Positions 1 to 9,498 of a stretch of 20,893 nucleotides of DNA are shown piece after piece. Made by a program: the position numbers and the translations under genes. Where the stretch lies: the NCBI GenBank assembly GCA_900128565.1, contig LT636033.1, positions 1 to 20,893 on the forward strand, read 5' to 3'. This stretch comes from Stramenopiles sp. TOSAG23-6 (lineage: Eukaryota; Sar). Position 1 is the stretch's first letter. The number at the start of each line of letters is the position of its first letter. The notes under the pieces were generated by a model. It made no database searches. It worked only from the letters and a program-made list of their open reading frames with translations, and was not told the origin of the DNA.

Positions 1-564
1 ACCAGACTTGCCCTCCAATCGATCCTCGTTAAGGGATTTAAATTGTACTCATTCCAATTGCAAGACACTGTGTGCCCCGCATTGATATTTATTGTCACTA
101 CCTCCCCGAATTGGGATTGGGTAATTTACGCGCCTGCTGCCTTCCTTGGATGTGGTAGCCATTTCTCAGGCTCCCTCTCCGGAATCGAACCCTAATTCTC
201 CGTTACCCGTCACCGCCATGGTAGTCCAATACACTACCATCGAAAGCTGATAGGGCAGAAACTTGAATGATTCATCGCCGGCACAAAGGCCTCTGCGATC
301 CGCACAGTTATTATGACTCACCAAAGGCCTCCGAAAAGGGTTGGTTGATATCTAATAAACGCATCTCCACCAGAAGAAGAGAATTTAATGCATGTATTAG
401 CTCTAGAATTACTACGGTTATCCAAGTAGTAAGGTATTATCAAATAAACTATAACTGATATAATGAGCCGTTCGCAGTTTCACTGTATAAAATTGTTTAT
501 ACTTACACATGCATGGCTTAATCTTTGAGACGAGCGTATGACTACTGGCAGGATCAACCAGGTT
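1..564 (-). rRNA. 18S (SSU) rRNA, 5' domain, partial
   Basis: Read on the minus strand, the gene begins at 564 with AACCTGGTTGATCCTGCCAG, the near-universal eukaryotic 18S 5' end. It continues through the conserved helices (CATGCATG..., TAGAGCTAATACATGC, GGTAACGGAGAATTAGGGTT, GGCAGCAGGCGCGTAAATTA) and stops at GGGCAAGTCTGGT, just before the 530-loop, so the window edge cuts it. The wording of the 5' domain looks stramenopile-like to me, but this is recall, not an alignment. Transcription runs off the left edge, so 5.8S and 28S should lie further left. No reading frame here should be taken as a gene. Confidence 0.97.
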
Positions 565-1611
565 ACTATCATATGCCTTGTATATAATACCATACTAAAG
601 TACAATACTATACACAAGTCGTTGTGAAAACAGGAATATTTAAACTAATAAATGTTCCAGTGTTTTCTTTCAGTGTGTAATTTGTAATGCAATCAGTCTA
701 ATGTACTACAGTCAAACGACTATACTCATGAACTAATGCGTTTCCAATTGCCTACTGAAATCCTCCCTCAGTCTAATCATCGAAAAGTAGTCACACAGTC
801 ATATTATCAACAATATGGTGGACACTTTACCAAGATAAACCGACGGTGCAAGGTCTAATCACATCTAATGCAAATATTTCATATATCAAAGTGATACATT
901 CATATAGGCTTCAATCGACAGGTCCATTGCGGGTTGAGTGCATTATACTAATACGCATAGCGGAATAGTACAAACTCTCCGTCAGAGCTTCAGTCATCAC
1001 CAGTGCATCGGTGCTGAAGGCTTTTCAACTGACCCTAATAGATTTCACTCATCTCTCGCTTTAAAAGCAATCAATGCGGAAAATGTATCAGTAATGTCTT
1101 TTTGCAAGCGCAAAAATTAAAGGGAAGCAGCAATAAATTGAGAAATTCAAATTTTTCGTGTTTCACGACGAATCAGTTTTCATCTCAATTCAGACTACCC
1201 CTCTCATATAATACTGCGACGGGCGCATGGTGCGGGGGACATAAGACGTCAAATGACCCCCCCTTTTTCCCTATTCAATTGCTGTTTTCATCAAAAATGA
1301 CGATTTTGCTGAGCACCCTTCTCTTTTTCTACATCTATTTTGTACCATTTAAGTACAAAAAAATAATTTGAAAAAGAAAGGTGTACGGCAGAAATTGATT
1401 TTTTTGATATTTCACTTTATTTTCGATATTACCCGGTAACCTAAAAAGTCTTGAGCGACATAATTATATGCGGTTACAAATTTACCACGTAGCCTATACC
1501 CTTCAATTAAAGATTTGATAGATAAATCTTAACTAGCCTAAAAACTCTTGACCATGGTCAACCTAAATAAAAAATGCGTATTATAGAGGAGACATGAGAA
1601 TAATCAGTTAA
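565..1611. other. rDNA upstream spacer / 5' ETS and border to protein-coding DNA
   Basis: This stretch lies upstream of the 18S gene and should hold the 5' external transcribed spacer and the RNA polymerase I promoter. I cannot place either from sequence. No tandem spacer repeats, tRNA or 5S gene are visible. The two short open frames at about 938-1371 have no recognisable protein content. Because a protein gene starts at 1612, this is the edge of an rDNA unit or array rather than a spacer between two units. Confidence 0.6.
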
Positions 1612-3246
1612 ATGTATTACCCGCCAACTCCTACCTCAGGATCTAAAGGAGGAATGGGGAGTCCAAGGAATAGAGCACGTGAAAATTCTACTAACTTCAC
1701 TGAACATGAGGGAACACGGAGATGGCTAAATCAGCGAAGGCTGTCTTTAGTTTTAGAAGCTGCCGTAAGCGGGAAAGATCATGACGACTTCGGTTTAATC
1801 AGCAGCACTTCGACTGATGAATCCTCCTGCGACGCCAGCACTTCGGATGAAGATAGTATGTATTCTTCGTTTGATTATTCTTCGCATACCTCTGAATCAG
1901 AGTTTTTTTCAAGCACTTCGGAAAATAAAAGGAAGATTATCAAAAATAGAAACGTAATAATGAATGGAACTCAAGGAAATAAATTAGATACAGCATTCCG
2001 TGTTCAACATCCAATATCTAATAGAACTCATATAATAGATGCAATAAATTCCGCAGTTAGATCACCACCCACGCCTCCTCAAAATCAGCGTTTGTATAAC
2101 AAAGAACATAAAAATGATAAAGACATGGAAACTAAGAAACAAAGTGATACAAAGCCGAATAGATTCCATAATGGATACACTAGAAAAGAGCCAAAAACAT
2201 TGTCTAATTTTCGGTATAACCGAGGATCGATAGAAGAACCTAAAACATACACAAACTCACAACATTGGCAACAGAAGCAAATGAAATATATACACCCAAA
2301 TGTACTATCTGCTTCTGGGGGTTCCCACATTGCTGTTGCCAAAGAGGGCACACTTAAGCGACGCTCAAAACTTCGTTGGCTGCCTTATTGGTTTAGACTA
2401 GAAGTCGGTAAAAATGCTTTGTTCTATTATTCATTGGACCCAAAGAGAGCAACAGTACCTGGAGTATATCAGTTATCTGAAGCCGTAGCAATAAATAGAG
2501 TTGAAAATCGCATAGTTATATCATTAAAAAATTCTAAAACTATAGTACTGAAATCGTCCTCGGAAGATGAAGCTCAGGGTTGGGTATCTGTCATTGGAAT
2601 ACGAATTCGCCAAATACAAAGACAGCAACATTATAAATCCACCAGTAAACATACGAATAAATTTCATAACTTGAACATAGAGGAGTCGTTTTGGAAACGT
2701 TTTAAATCATTCCGAAAAGGCATGTCAAAGATACGAAGCATGGTTTCAGAAGACAATGTTGGATTAGCAATATCTCGAGCCGCCAGAGCAGCGCTTGGTG
2801 CTTCCGAAGAGGCGGAAGCTGATGCGATGGATGCAGTTGACTTTGCTGAATCAGTGAAATCTAAACCCGGTTCTGAACGGAGTAAGCCTAATAATAATAT
2901 ACGGAATTTAACAATCTCTTTACCGCTATCTCCTAGAAACAGCAGAGACTATCAAAAATACAAATGCTCTCATGGGTGTGGATTTTCCGGCGACTTTGAT
3001 TTAGTCACTTCACACGAATTGTTTTGTAGGGCGAAATATAGATTCGATAAATATTTTTGTGAAAGGGGGTGTGGTTTTAGAGGTTCGTACAAAGCTGTTG
3101 AATTTCATGAAACGACGTGNTTATATATTAAAAGAATGAGAGATTCATTCAGCTGTTGTCATGGTTGTGGTTACGTTGCGTCATATGTCGAAGTTCAACA
3201 ACACGAGAAAACATGCTTATTAGATGACTCTTTGACGATGGTATAA
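1612..3246 (+). CDS. PH-domain protein with three C-terminal CCHC-type zinc repeats
   Basis: A single-exon gene of 544 codons starting at ATG 1612. Residues 1-240 are Ser/Asp/Asn-rich and probably disordered. Residues about 242-340 read as a pleckstrin-homology domain: EGTLKRRSK at the first strand, then WLPYWFRLE, and a final helix with SEDEAQGWVSVI. Such a domain suggests binding to phosphoinositides or proteins at membranes. The C-terminus carries three repeats with identical spacing C-x3-C-x11-H-x3-C: C452/C456/H468/C472, C483/C487/H499/X503 and C515/C519/H531/C535. X503 is the codon tgN containing the ambiguous base 3120; the repeat spacing says it is Cys. The pattern suggests three small zinc-binding modules of a type I cannot name. 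It converges on the next gene, with 101 bp between stops. The specific function is unknown. Confidence 0.85.
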   Translation: MYYPPTPTSGSKGGMGSPRNRARENSTNFTEHEGTRRWLNQRRLSLVLEAAVSGKDHDDFGLISSTSTDESSCDASTSDEDSMYSSFDYSSHTSESEFFSSTSENKRKIIKNRNVIMNGTQGNKLDTAFRVQHPISNRTHIIDAINSAVRSPPTPPQNQRLYNKEHKNDKDMETKKQSDTKPNRFHNGYTRKEPKTLSNFRYNRGSIEEPKTYTNSQHWQQKQMKYIHPNVLSASGGSHIAVAKEGTLKRRSKLRWLPYWFRLEVGKNALFYYSLDPKRATVPGVYQLSEAVAINRVENRIVISLKNSKTIVLKSSSEDEAQGWVSVIGIRIRQIQRQQHYKSTSKHTNKFHNLNIEESFWKRFKSFRKGMSKIRSMVSEDNVGLAISRAARAALGASEEAEADAMDAVDFAESVKSKPGSERSKPNNNIRNLTISLPLSPRNSRDYQKYKCSHGCGFSGDFDLVTSHELFCRAKYRFDKYFCERGCGFRGSYKAVEFHETTXLYIKRMRDSFSCCHGCGYVASYVEVQQHEKTCLLDDSLTMV

Positions 3247-3347
3247 TATTTGCAACATTGTCAAAAAAATAAATTTTATAATATATATCAATGAGGGTTT
3301 CATATATTCTGCCATAATTGTAAGAGAGTATATCCTAGAAATGCTTA

Positions 3348-6038
3348 CTAATCGATCATTGTAAGTGGATTTGATAATATCTTAGATTTGCTTAGTAATC
3401 GATAAAAACCAGCAAAAGTAACAAATTGTTGCTTTTCTACGCTCCACATTGTATTAAAAAATGTCTTGATCCCCCCGCATCCAATAAAGCTTACAACAGT
3501 AATTCCTTTCCATAAACCGTCACGAGCTGTTTCTCGGCACTTGGTTAGACGGTAACATGGTACTTTCGGATTTGCATGGTGAATGCAGTGTTCTTCTAAG
3601 CCTAGAGTGACCCATTTAAAAAAGGATGGGACATTCAAAAAAGTTGACCCTTCAAAATGTGCTAGTTGTCGTGACCATTTACTATCACCCCCAGCGGCAT
3701 ATCCAGGATTAGCTGCATGCATTAATTGTGAAAGAATTAACGGTGACATAGAAGCAATATAAAGAGCGACAAGTTCAACACAGACTCCAAACCACCCACA
3801 TTGCATCCATGCGATTGATAACATCCCTCCTATACCAAAGAAAGAAAATAACGATCTAGCAACCACCACATAGTAACCAACAACAATGAATATAGGCCCA
3901 GATATGAAAAAAAATACTACCGGATCTCGAAGAATTCTAACTGCTATACGACTCAACCAAGACATACTTTTATATTCCTCAAAAGTAAAAAAAATTGTCT
4001 CCGTTAAGTTAATACGCTTTGTTGGGCGATAGTCACCTACGTGAGCGTGATGATGCAGATGATCGTGTCGAAATTGTGCTGGCGAAACACCAATAAGAAG
4101 ACCAATTAACCACCCGGCACGACGATTTGCGGCAATTGATGGATAAAATGACCCATGAATGGTATCATGGAAAACAGCTGTTGCGCGTACAGTTATACAT
4201 GCGCGAAATAATATCCATAAAATTGTACTTATCCAATAGTATGGCGCAGTCATAGTTGGAATTAATGGTAGAACAAACAAAGCAATGCCATATAATAAAA
4301 ATGTAAATGAAAGAACTTGTGTGGCTAATGTAGAATCTGCATAGGCAAAGCGACTAATATGCTCATTACGAGCTTTCAGCAGATTCATAATTTTTTCATC
4401 ATGTCCTTTATCTAGTTTTTTCATGCGAGTTTTTTTATCAATATCCAACTGTCTCAGCTTTCTATTTGTTACACCGTTGTTTTTTAGAGGGGGGTGGATA
4501 CAACTGCTAGGTAAAACCTTAATAGCTTGCTCTTCATCCAACAGCGACGAAATGACTCGATGACAATTTCTTGCCCCAAAGAAATCACCATAAACCCCCA
4601 TAACGAATGCACAAACAACTGTGCTAATGAAATCACAAGAATGTATGACACCAATGCGAAAAAGCAAAGGGATCGTAACTTTGATATAGTCTATCATAAT
4701 AGATGTGCAAAATTGAATGGAATTTGGATCCTCATTGGCGTATTTAGATGTTATAGCGTATACACCAGACCGAGCCCAAAGACCACTCCATTGGTAAATT
4801 TGTAAACTAAAAAATGCCCGAAAATAATTTTCTATCAAATATTGATTGCTCATACTTAGCTTATCGAGATAAAAAACTGCAGCATTAAATATTCTTGCAA
4901 CAAGCATATCCGATTGAGACATCAATGGCGAAGCTGAACAATAGCTTTGGTTACAAGCAGAATTCTCTTTTTGAAAGCTTTCCTTTGCGATGGCTGAAAC
5001 AAACTTAGGAATTCGGTCAAGAATGAATGCCAACATATATCCAGATGATGAATGAATCATTCCCCCAGCAGCACCTATTCTTGATACACGGCATCCATTA
5101 GAGCTATTACTTTTGTCTACGTCCCATACACTTGACAAAGGTCCAGATCCTATTGATGTTCCCATACTTGACACCAGTGGAAGCGAATATCGTTCTTTGG
5201 AAACAATTTTGTAAGGTTCAAAAGGCTTCATCCTTTCCTTCAGACGTTTCATAAACACATTAAATTGAGGAGGGTTACTACAAGCACATATATTAAATTC
5301 TTCCATGAAAATTTCACTAGATGATAGAGGTAAGGTATAGCACTGTGTAAGAGGCGCGCCAGAATGTACCCCAGTTACCCCAAAATCGCATACTGTTGCA
5401 CTATTAATGTCTAGGTTATGATCCCGAACCTGTGTTTTATCGAGGGGATTTAAAAGTTCAATATGAAGTCCAAAAAAACGTTGCCAATGTGTCGCACGCT
5501 TATTGGGACCAGTCGCATCCACAAAGTGAGAACACTTCTGAACTAATTTACACTGCGAATTCGTTACCAGGTTCCCTAGGTCGTTATCTCCGGGACCTTC
5601 TGTTACATAATATACACAACCTGAGATGGCATCAACATGAGAAACTCGCCCATGAATAAGTGTCACCAAGCGTTGCTTTTCGAGGAACGAAGTGATCCAT
5701 TTATGTACTTCTTGTGAATTAAACTGAACGTACTCGCGATTGAGGTTCTTCTTACTTCCGTCGGAGAAACGTATCAAAGGATTTGACCATTTATATTTCC
5801 AAACGGACGCCTCTGGTGATGCTTGAGCCATTTTTCTAAAACTTTCCAACCATATCATAGTAGCTTCAGTCACTTCATCCTTGAAGCAGCAGTGACGCTG
5901 CCACCAACAGGTTGACGCAAACGAGGGACTAATACAAACTACAGGAACACCTAATGCTGCAAGTCCCGCGACTGTTAGATAACCAGCAACCCCACTTCCA
6001 GCGACGACTACAGGAGATTTCAAATCTTTAGATGTCAT
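3348..6038 (-). CDS. Lycopene cyclase fused to a membrane desaturase/carotenoid-oxygenase domain
   Basis: A single-exon gene of 896 residues, with ATG at 6038 and TAG at 3348. The N-terminal half looks like an FAD-dependent lycopene beta-cyclase: dinucleotide-binding GSGVAG at 14-19, IFMEEF at 243-248 matching the catalytic FLEET-type motif (final T replaced by F), and IGAAGGMIHSSSGYM at 321-335 matching the conserved G-x-A-x-M-[IV]-H-[PS]-x-[ST]-G-Y signature. The C-terminal half is a diiron membrane enzyme of the fatty-acid-desaturase superfamily with three histidine boxes: H624-D-T-I-H628, H658-x3-H662-H663 and H817-x2-H820-H821, separated by hydrophobic membrane spans. NRRAGWLIG and P-x-V-P-x-Y-R-L around the boxes recall CrtW/CrtR-type carotenoid ketolases and hydroxylases, but a lipid desaturase is not excluded. 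If both halves work together, the protein would cyclise lycopene and then oxygenate the rings. Whether the products serve pigment or retinal supply cannot be told here. Confidence 0.85.
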   Translation of the reverse strand: MTSKDLKSPVVVAGSGVAGYLTVAGLAALGVPVVCISPSFASTCWWQRHCCFKDEVTEATMIWLESFRKMAQASPEASVWKYKWSNPLIRFSDGSKKNLNREYVQFNSQEVHKWITSFLEKQRLVTLIHGRVSHVDAISGCVYYVTEGPGDNDLGNLVTNSQCKLVQKCSHFVDATGPNKRATHWQRFFGLHIELLNPLDKTQVRDHNLDINSATVCDFGVTGVHSGAPLTQCYTLPLSSSEIFMEEFNICACSNPPQFNVFMKRLKERMKPFEPYKIVSKERYSLPLVSSMGTSIGSGPLSSVWDVDKSNSSNGCRVSRIGAAGGMIHSSSGYMLAFILDRIPKFVSAIAKESFQKENSACNQSYCSASPLMSQSDMLVARIFNAAVFYLDKLSMSNQYLIENYFRAFFSLQIYQWSGLWARSGVYAITSKYANEDPNSIQFCTSIMIDYIKVTIPLLFRIGVIHSCDFISTVVCAFVMGVYGDFFGARNCHRVISSLLDEEQAIKVLPSSCIHPPLKNNGVTNRKLRQLDIDKKTRMKKLDKGHDEKIMNLLKARNEHISRFAYADSTLATQVLSFTFLLYGIALFVLPLIPTMTAPYYWISTILWILFRACITVRATAVFHDTIHGSFYPSIAANRRAGWLIGLLIGVSPAQFRHDHLHHHAHVGDYRPTKRINLTETIFFTFEEYKSMSWLSRIAVRILRDPVVFFFISGPIFIVVGYYVVVARSLFSFFGIGGMLSIAWMQCGWFGVCVELVALYIASMSPLILSQLMHAANPGYAAGGDSKWSRQLAHFEGSTFLNVPSFFKWVTLGLEEHCIHHANPKVPCYRLTKCRETARDGLWKGITVVSFIGCGGIKTFFNTMWSVEKQQFVTFAGFYRLLSKSKILSNPLTMID

Positions 6039-6492
6039 CTTTATGACTATAACTTTAGTGCATCATATTTATTGGAGAAGATTTTCAGAGAATCCTTTAG
6101 ATAGCTAATGATCATTGCATACAGTAGGACCCTTTCGTTTGGTTTTGGTATCACAATTCCCTCTCTCAAAGTCAAAACTCCCGAAAGATACACAGAGTAC
6201 CGTTTTGGTTTCGGACAAACCTGATTTCAAAAAAAGGTAGCGCAAACAAAACACAATAATTGGAAAAATAATTGGCTCCGTGGCTTGAGTGAGTGGCGTG
6301 TGCGATATAATAATAGAAACGAAAGGAGGAGCTCATCGCGAAAATACATAACAATATACATTGTCCATCGTTACGGTGTCCTTTTACGAAATTTTAAGAG
6401 TAGCGTACTCAGCTATTATTTATGGTAAGTTTCTGACTGTCTAGTTTTATAAAATACTGTAGTTACACTTTTTTCAAGCAAACTCTGTGAAA
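6039..6492. promoter_or_regulatory. Divergent intergenic region (carotenoid fusion / SREK1IP1-like)
   Basis: This stretch separates two divergently transcribed genes and must carry both promoters. I see no clear TATA box or repeated element. GTAAGT occurs at about 6424 with a CTGTAG near 6464, which could be a canonical 5'-UTR intron of the right-hand gene, but nothing in the coding sequence tests it. Confidence 0.4.
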
Positions 6493-7146
6493 ATGACGAA
6501 ATTAATGGGTCATGACCTAAACATTGTCCATACCGGTGACTCTTTGAAAACAAAGGGAATTTGGAAGAAAATGGGGAGTAAATCACATTTGAGTGAATCA
6601 GCAATTCCTGTAGCGGATGGTGATCGGTTCAATTCAGAAGTTGCGCAATCTAAAAATGATTTTAGTGATCTATTGGAACTTGCTCGTCTCTCCGGTAAGA
6701 CATCTCACACTAAAGACCGGGGTGGTTGTCGAAAATGTGGTAACTTTGGTCATATGACTCACAATTGTCGTAATTTTCTCATGAAGAATGAAGTAGAAAG
6801 TGATTCTGAAGATAGTGATGCTGACCTTGCTTTTGAAGCAAAAATTGGAGCTGACGATAGAGAGCGAGAAATACAAAAAAAACTAAGAAAAGAAGCGCGT
6901 AAGGAAAAGAGGAGAAAGAAGAAAAAGAAAAAAGAAAAAAAAGAGAGAAAGAAGGAAAGAAAACGTAAACGTAAACGTAAACGTGAGAAACATAAGTCTT
7001 CCAAGCGGCGTAAACGATCCAATAGTTATAGCTCTTCAGATTCAGATTCAGCAGTAAGTGAGAGAAAATCAACAAAAAAGAAAAGAAAAATGAAAAATAA
7101 ATCTTCGCCCAGGTCTAGTGATAGTAGTGACTCTTATTCAGATTAA
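6493..7146 (+). CDS. SREK1IP1: SREK1IP1-like zinc-knuckle splicing-associated protein
   Basis: 217 residues starting at ATG 6493; the frame extends two codons upstream to a GTG, which is not a likely eukaryotic start. A CCHC zinc knuckle lies at C79-x2-C82-x4-H87-x4-C92 in the context GGCRKCGNFGHMTHNCRNFL, closely matching the knuckle of animal SREK1IP1 (P18SRP). It is followed by an acidic serine stretch, a long Lys/Arg tract (about 130-175) and a Ser/Asp-rich tail ending SSDSSDSYSD. The animal protein binds the SR-type splicing regulator SREK1 in the nucleus; a link to the spliceosome is inferred from that. It has about 75 extra N-terminal residues compared with what I recall of the short animal protein. 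It converges on the next gene, with 85 bp between stops. Given the odd introns in this genome, a conserved splicing-associated protein is worth noting, though it proves nothing. Confidence 0.8.
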   Translation: MTKLMGHDLNIVHTGDSLKTKGIWKKMGSKSHLSESAIPVADGDRFNSEVAQSKNDFSDLLELARLSGKTSHTKDRGGCRKCGNFGHMTHNCRNFLMKNEVESDSEDSDADLAFEAKIGADDREREIQKKLRKEARKEKRRKKKKKKEKKERKKERKRKRKRKREKHKSSKRRKRSNSYSSSDSDSAVSERKSTKKKRKMKNKSSPRSSDSSDSYSD

Positions 7147-7231
7147 TTCACTATAACTCATTTATTATGGCATATTGAGTAACATTATAATATAAATATG
7201 TGTCATATTTTATTGATATTTTCAATTTTAT

Positions 7232-9226
7232 CTATAATACATTATCAGCTCTAACTCGAATGTCTCTAGCCCTATTTGCTGCTTCTGATGTTTGATGTAC
7301 AACTCCATACAGATCAATGCCACCAATCATTAAATAATGTCGATTGTATGCGTTCATCCCCGTTTGTCTAAGACAGAAATATCTAAATCCTTTTTGTGTA
7401 TTTAGGTCGATATCCCACAAAGCTACAGCACCCGGATTTGTATCCACTGCCGTGTCATTAATATGCGCTCGAAGTAAATACCAAAGTTTCAAATCATTTG
7501 ATCCTTCTAATGTCCAATTACGAACAGCATGCGCAAAACAGTCACTTCCATTTCGGATAGCATAACTGGTTGGGCTTAATGAACGACCCTCTCCCAAGTC
7601 TATAGACAACCATGATTCCAATTCATCTTTTGTGTAACTATTAGCAGCTACAGTTGAATCATCAAAACACATCAGTCCTGCGGGGTCATATGTAAAACCA
7701 TCCACTATAGAGGACATATCCATCTTTATAATTCCAAGTTTGGCTGGATTTCTAAATGGAAGTTCGCCACTTTGTGTGCCAAGCCATTGAATAATTCCCA
7801 TGGGAATAATTTCATTTGTATTCATTTTACCTAGACTTGTATTACTAAAACTTTTAGATGTATTATATGACAAAAAATGTATCTTTGGATTATTATTACC
7901 CAATAATGCAGTTGGCACATTATCTACATTCGATACTCTGATCTTAAATGGACTTTTATGAATGTCTATTCCACTCACTAAGACATGTAAAAGAAATTCT
8001 CCAGGTACATGTATTTTGAAAAAATATTTCAAAAAAAACTTTACAATTTTGGTTAAGTACAAAATTTCGTATGAAAAAACAATTTAAATTTGAAATTTAT
8101 GATAAAAACGTACATCGACAGAGTATTCACAATTTAGAGTACCATCCTCATTGTCAAACACACCAGTGACTACTTTTGGCACTTTTGTAGTTTTACTCAG
8201 TTGATTACTCAGGGTTTGAGGCTCTAATGATTTCACCTTGACACTGACAACACTTTTTAGTGAAGTATATTTAGAAAATTCTTTCGGATTTATTTTTTGT
8301 CCACTTTGGTCACGAAGTACAACTTTTATCATACCCGTACAATTTTGAACTATACCAAAAAGTCCCTGTCCCGTTGCAGTCGATTTTTCAGGCGTGAGTG
8401 CCACAAGCTTTCCTATTTTCTGAAAGTTTGCAGCAGAATAAAGTGGTCTACCAGGCAAGTGATGAGTTGTTGTACTAGTAGTCGTTGTACTACTAGTATG
8501 TTGAACATTGGAAGGAAAACCGCGAACTAAAACAATTCCATCATTTTCACAAGGTTCCAAGATAAACGTATCATGTGCCATATTACATAATTTTTGTGAC
8601 ATTGGAACTGCAACCAACTCAAACTCCTCATGGGAAGCTTCTCTCATTGTTTTTTCAGCAAGTTTTCGATTACCAGACAACTGGGCTAAAGTTCTATTTA
8701 GATCAACTTTCTGTTTCTCCAACTTTGAAACTTTCTTTTTGATAATACAGTTGAATTCTACCAGAAGATCAGATTCACGTCTTTGAATTTGTTTGTGTAA
8801 ACTTTCAAAGTATTTTTGAATGTGTGTACTCACTATTTTCTTCCTTACGTGTAGTTTCTTTACCATATTCTCCACGTCACATTTACTCCGTCCTACTCTT
8901 TTTTCTAACCATTTCATTTTGGATATCATCTTCCGCGCAACTGAGGACAAATGTTTATAATTGGATGCTATTAGGTTATGCGTCAGCGCGGTTGTTGATG
9001 TGAAATTTGTATCTATATCTTTAGAGTTTTGAAGTCTATCCATAGCAGCACCAGATAAGCAATTTGTAGTACCAAATCCTTTACTAATTAACTCATCTGT
9101 GAGACTGTCAAGAACTTGTGGATCTAGACTTTGAACAATTTTCTTCATTTGAATCTTTGACAGTTCACTGGGATCATCCGGAATGACTCCATTTGCTATA
9201 TCATCCATCAATGAAGAAAACTCCAT
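7232..9226 (-). CDS. Coiled-coil / filamin-repeat / discoidin-like (F5/8C) protein, two exons
   Basis: Exon 1 is 9226-8114 and exon 2 is 8008-7232, giving 629 residues. The start is ATG 9226; the frame extends seven codons upstream only to a TTG. Residues about 75-200 are helical and Lys/Glu-rich (coiled coil). Residues about 260-396 resemble one filamin/ABP280 immunoglobulin-like repeat, ending PGEFLLHVLVSG...SPFKIRV. The intron falls inside this repeat (D371|V372), and splicing restores the conserved PGE. Residues about 440-608 resemble a discoidin/galactose-binding domain of the kind seen in BTBD9- and HECTD1-like proteins: GIIQWLGTQSG, W-L-S-I-D-L-G, RNWTLEGSNDLKLW, IGGIDLYG. The coiled-coil-plus-filamin order recalls TRIM-family proteins, but no RING or B-box is present. 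Likely an intracellular scaffold or adaptor; partner unknown. Confidence 0.8.
8009..8113 (-). other. Non-canonical intron A (filamin/discoidin gene)
   Basis: 105 nt, phase 0. It starts GTACGTTTTTATCATAAATT, contains CATACGAAATTTTGTAC followed by TTAAC, and ends TTCAAAATACAT. Removing it joins GAT to GTACCTGGAGAA and restores the filamin-type PGEF motif. ATGTAC is present at both edges, so the exact cut can slide by up to six bases, but no position in that range gives GT-AG. The nearest downstream AG would delete VPGE. Confidence 0.85.
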
Positions 9227-9498
9227 TGCTTTGAAAAAAAGAAACAAAGATTCGATCTCTGATATATCGATTTCTCTTGAGAGATCTCGAGAGATCTTGA
9301 AAAAGATACGAACAAAGTCAAGTCTGAGATTATTTCGTGTTCTCTCTCGATGTAACCGTCGACCGATGATTGTTTAAACTTTATCAGATTATCTACTAGT
9401 ATTTGCAGACCAGAAGCGTAGTTTCTACATAAGTGAAGAGTACTTCCAAATTTATATGTTTGATAGATATCTTTTTAATTAATTAAATATATATTTAA
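9227..9498. promoter_or_regulatory. Bidirectional promoter with GATC/TCGA-rich block
   Basis: This stretch separates two divergent genes. It holds a cluster of self-complementary words at about 9252-9297 (TTCGATCTCT, ATATCGAT, GAGAGATCTCGAGAGATCTT) and GTCGACCGATGATTG at 9358-9372. Similar words occur in two other divergent promoters of this window, so they may be shared regulatory sites. The downstream edge is very AT-rich. Confidence 0.45.

Noticed and set aside
267-458. Open frame inside the left edge
   Set aside because: It lies within the 18S rRNA gene and is not coding.
938-1371. Two overlapping open frames in the rDNA spacer
   Set aside because: Short, without domain-like composition, and within the expected ETS/spacer; no support as genes.
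565-1611. tRNA or 5S rRNA genes in the spacer
   Set aside because: No B-box-like GGTTCGANTCC or 5S internal control region was found by eye.
6420-6470. Possible canonical GT-AG intron in the 5' UTR of the SREK1IP1-like gene
   Set aside because: GTAAGT and CTGTAG are present but nothing in protein sequence tests it; too short and unsupported.
6670-7075. Three minus-strand open frames rich in Phe/Ser/Leu
   Set aside because: Antisense shadows of the Lys/Arg-rich tract of the SREK1IP1-like gene.
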